DNA of 14,716 bases from Candidatus Zixiibacteriota bacterium (lineage in GTDB: Bacteria > Zixibacteria > MSB-5A5 > SM1-73). Below, piece after piece: positions 12,880 through 14,716 of the stretch. The DNA is taken from NCBI GenBank assembly GCA_023127875.1, contig JAGMFA010000036.1, positions 1 to 14,716 on the forward strand, in the 5' to 3' direction. The notes under the pieces were generated by a model. The model searched no databases. It saw only the letters and a list, made by a program, of their open reading frames with translations, and was not told the DNA's origin. Every line of letters begins with the position of its first letter. The first letter of the stretch is position 1. Both the position numbers and the translations under genes were made by a program.

Positions 12880-13500
12880 TTAATCCAGGAAATGGAGCCA
12901 GGTTCCCAGAAGGAAGTATACTCTTCCGATCAGAAGGGACATACGGGACATGACCGTGTAGCCGAAGGAGGCACCAAAGGAGATCATCAAAAACCAGATA
13001 CCGACCTTTGCTCCTGCGCCGAGCGCTCCTTTGTGTTCCTTGGAGAAGAAGAAGTAAATCAGCCCGGTAATCACTCCCACGGTCAAGAGTATATTGTTGA
13101 GGGAGGTAAGCCAATTGTCCGTCCAAAGAGGAAGCAAATTAGCGTGAATCTGAAGGATCAAATCCCCTGAGCCATAGCCCACTATGGTTATTCCGGCATA
13201 GATTCCGATTATCAGCGCCATGGGCCAGCGGGAAAGCCAACTGAATTTTTTGGTGAAACGGCTGAAAAGCATAATTCCAAAGGCGAAAGGAACTAAAAGA
13301 AGCAGTCTCCCTTCCTGGGTGAGTGGGTCCCACAAGTTTGGTCTAAAGACGTTATGGTATTCCAATGTGGCCCAGTATCCTGCAGATATGCCCACGAAAA
13401 GATGCTCGGCAAGCTTATAAAACGGATTGTCCTTGTATAGAAAGGAGAATATGCACAACGTCAAAAAAGCGCCCAACCAGATTCCGATTGTCTCCCACAC
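12880..13500 (-). CDS. Conserved multi-spanning membrane protein, unknown function
   Basis: I cannot assign a function. The 206-residue product has about six hydrophobic segments, around residues 5-22, 31-47, 65-80, 91-112, 133-153 and 163-185, with a further weaker one near 186-203. Polar conserved-looking motifs sit in the loops: YKDNPFYKLAEHLFVG (22-37), PNLWDPL (54-60) and WLSRWPMALIIGIYAG (88-103). GTG at 13500 is used as start because an AGAGGT site lies 7 bases upstream and no ATG fits. It is the last of three genes on this strand, 43 bp after the upstream stop. I associate proteins of this kind with uncultured bacterial phyla, where they seem to travel with the other two genes, but that is memory rather than a search. 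Confidence 0.75.
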   Translation of the reverse strand: MWETIGIWLGAFLTLCIFSFLYKDNPFYKLAEHLFVGISAGYWATLEYHNVFRPNLWDPLTQEGRLLLLVPFAFGIMLFSRFTKKFSWLSRWPMALIIGIYAGITIVGYGSGDLILQIHANLLPLWTDNWLTSLNNILLTVGVITGLIYFFFSKEHKGALGAGAKVGIWFLMISFGASFGYTVMSRMSLLIGRVYFLLGTWLHFLD

Positions 13501-13543
13501 AGACGTACCTCTTGTCTCTTTAGCTTTCTCTCTTTAGAACTTG

Positions 13544-14392
13544 CTATCGTGAAACTTTCAGTTTTTTCTTCTTACTCTTGACTGAAAAATATGCGATGTT
13601 GCCGATCAAGATAAACAGAAAAACTATTAGATGCGAAACCGACTGAGCATCCATCCCTCTGTGGGCGGTTCCGGGTCTTTTAAGCAACTTTTCATATTCA
13701 GCCGCACCCTTCATTCCCCCTAAAAGTCCCACCAGTTGGCCTGACTGAATATAAGGATAAAACTCAGGAGCACTTACCGCAGTACATCCGGAGCCCAGCT
13801 TCACATGGTATCTGGATTGCACTTGAAGCACCCATTCTTTCGTTCCGGGCAGACCTCCAGAGATATTCATCAAAAGGGCGATGTCATCAAAATTGATCAC
13901 ACCCTGCATTATGGGAATGTCCTCCACCTTGGTTCCACGGGAATCCGTTGGAAAGGTCTTGGGTATGTTGGTTCCCATGGAGACCATCACCACCTCTCTT
14001 CCCTCCTTGAATCCCAAGTTAACCCAATCCTCACCGTATTTCTTGTCCGGGAAATCCTCCAGAACCTCAGTCATGGCACGTTCCGCCAAAAGAGTTCCCG
14101 TAGCCCACAACTGCATAACGATGACCTTATGACCGCGGGATAGGAGATGATGGAACACCGCCAGGTTCATGGGAAAGAGTTCAGGCATGGATCCGGGATC
14201 ATAGTCGCAAGATACCAGTACCTTCGATCCGGGGGGAAGTTCTTCTATGGCATCATAAAAGCTCTGAACCGGTGCGGTCACGGAAAAATCTAAATTCATC
14301 GGCAAAAGCAAAGGAATAATAATTGCCAAAAAGATAAAGATGAATATGATCCTTCGATCCAGCCTCTCCAGTTTCTCCAGTATCTTCCTCAC
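13544..14392 (-). CDS. Bitopic membrane protein with large extracytoplasmic domain, unknown function
   Basis: I do not recognise a named family. The 282-residue product has a basic N terminus and a transmembrane helix at about 14-32. A domain of some 220 residues follows, then a second helix at about 253-271 and a Lys-rich tail (KSKKKKLKVSR). Both ends are therefore probably cytoplasmic and the middle domain outside. That domain contains alternating beta/alpha patterns: GSKVLVSCDYDPGSMPE (55-71), HKVIVMQLWATGT (88-100), GREVVMVSMGTNI (131-143) and a glycine-rich LVGLLGGMKGAAEYEKLL near the end (220-237). The pattern suggests a Rossmann-like or periplasmic-binding-like fold. The start is GTG at 14392, behind GAGGAAGGATA. 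It is the middle gene of the cluster. The upstream gene ends 124 bp away and the downstream gene starts 43 bp away. Confidence 0.75.
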   Translation of the reverse strand: MRKILEKLERLDRRIIFIFIFLAIIIPLLLPMNLDFSVTAPVQSFYDAIEELPPGSKVLVSCDYDPGSMPELFPMNLAVFHHLLSRGHKVIVMQLWATGTLLAERAMTEVLEDFPDKKYGEDWVNLGFKEGREVVMVSMGTNIPKTFPTDSRGTKVEDIPIMQGVINFDDIALLMNISGGLPGTKEWVLQVQSRYHVKLGSGCTAVSAPEFYPYIQSGQLVGLLGGMKGAAEYEKLLKRPGTAHRGMDAQSVSHLIVFLFILIGNIAYFSVKSKKKKLKVSR

Positions 14393-14478
14393 TATCCTTC
14401 CTCAGAAAGTTTTTGCTTTTCCTTCTTTGGATTGCAGATCACTAGATAACAATCAACCATCCGACACCAAAAGATTTT

Positions 14479-14505
14479 TTCTCAAATCTCAGTTCTCAAA
14501 TCTCA
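14479..14505. repeat. Tandem 13-bp repeat in the spacer of the membrane-protein cluster
   Basis: ttctcaaatctca occurs at 14479-14491 and again at 14493-14505, giving a 14-bp period. It lies between the end of the truncated gene and the leader of the 282-residue protein. It recalls the TCTCAG microsatellite between sdhA and sdhB in composition and in its position within an operon. Confidence 0.8.
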
Positions 14506-14515
14506 TATCTTATTC

Positions 14516-14716
14516 CTATTCTCCTCCCAGATAGGTTCTCTCCAGTCCGGTTAAAACCTTTAAGGCGGTGGAGATAGCTCCCAGCGCGGCTCCGATCATG
14601 ATGGCTCTCTTCCCTGCCAGTTGGGGAACGTTCATTATCCACTCGGTAAAGTCGGGGAAACCTGCCCACAGGCTCTCACCCACCGGCACTCTTCCGATCA
14701 TCACCAGAATGGCGGT
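14516..14716 (-). CDS. C-terminal part of a membrane protein, gene cut by the window end
   Basis: Only the last 66 residues are present, and the frame is open to the window edge. The visible part has hydrophilic text around ESLWAGFPDFTEWIMN followed by a Gly/Ala-rich hydrophobic segment (KRAIMIGAALGAISTALKVL). It ends in LERTYLGGE before a TAG at 14516. This looks like the final transmembrane helix and short tail of a larger protein. It is the first of three minus-strand genes and probably belongs to the same functional unit. The GTG-ATG pair at 14699-14704 is internal rather than a true start, because the frame continues upstream without a stop. Confidence 0.7.
   Translation of the reverse strand, partial: TAILVMIGRVPVGESLWAGFPDFTEWIMNVPQLAGKRAIMIGAALGAISTALKVLTGLERTYLGGE

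Noticed and set aside
12614..12953. Overlapping short frames on both strands after the PorV/PorQ-like gene
   Set aside because: All are composed of the hairpin cluster and dispersed motifs, with no initiation signals.
1..14716. tRNA, rRNA, riboswitch and CRISPR elements
   Set aside because: I looked for cloverleaf-type stems with TTCGA arms, long conserved RNA cores and regular spacer arrays, and found none. The three-way-junction palindromes lack tRNA features.

Overview
This is a bacterial segment with moderate GC, AT-rich intergenic DNA and an unusually high load of short palindromic and modular repeats between genes. A complete succinate dehydrogenase operon, a PorV/PorQ-type outer-membrane beta-barrel protein, nucleotide-sugar genes and a set of conserved membrane proteins of unknown function point to a diderm, probably an uncultured lineage near the FCB group (for example Zixibacteria-like). 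That placement is inference from gene content; no rRNA, tRNA or other phylogenetic marker is present.

Layout. 1-458: gene-free, with palindromes and a hairpin behind the sdh operon. 459-3868 (minus): sdhD-sdhC-sdhA-sdhB in transcription order, with a promoter near 3969-3996, a TCGA-rich repeat spacer between sdhC and sdhA, and a hexamer microsatellite between sdhA and sdhB. 4107-5963 (plus): a cluster of five genes I cannot name. The first is a free-standing protein resembling the N-terminal domain of cyanophycin synthetase, with an HxxEH motif and a C-terminal winged-helix-like region. It is followed by a 92-residue protein, two tandem paralogs of exactly 70 residues each, a strong hairpin terminator, and a very basic 63-residue protein. 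5964-6817: repeats, a 59-bp nested palindrome, a possible remnant of a third 70-residue paralog, and a terminator. 6818-8511 (minus): a left-handed beta-helix acetyltransferase and an overlapping Gfo/Idh/MocA dehydrogenase, probably for a nucleotide sugar. 8614-9612 (minus): a metallo-beta-lactamase/beta-CASP nuclease-like protein. 9841-10490 (minus): a decayed IS1634-type transposase with dispersed repeats at its broken points. 10655-11143 (minus): adenosine-specific kinase family. 11555-12646 (plus): PorV/PorQ-like outer-membrane protein. 12673-12818: a run of six short hairpins. 12880-14716 (minus): a three-gene membrane-protein cluster, the first gene cut by the window end.

How the parts fit. 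The sdh genes form the membrane-bound complex linking the citric acid cycle to the quinone pool. The dehydrogenase/acetyltransferase pair fits synthesis of an acetamido sugar or uronic acid for surface polysaccharide. The most likely undescribed system is 4107-5963 (possibly to 6630), where a putative metallohydrolase/DNA-binding protein sits upstream of small paralogous proteins. The second theme is the repeat ecology: at least two motif families recur word for word in otherwise unrelated intergenic regions and inside the dead transposase.
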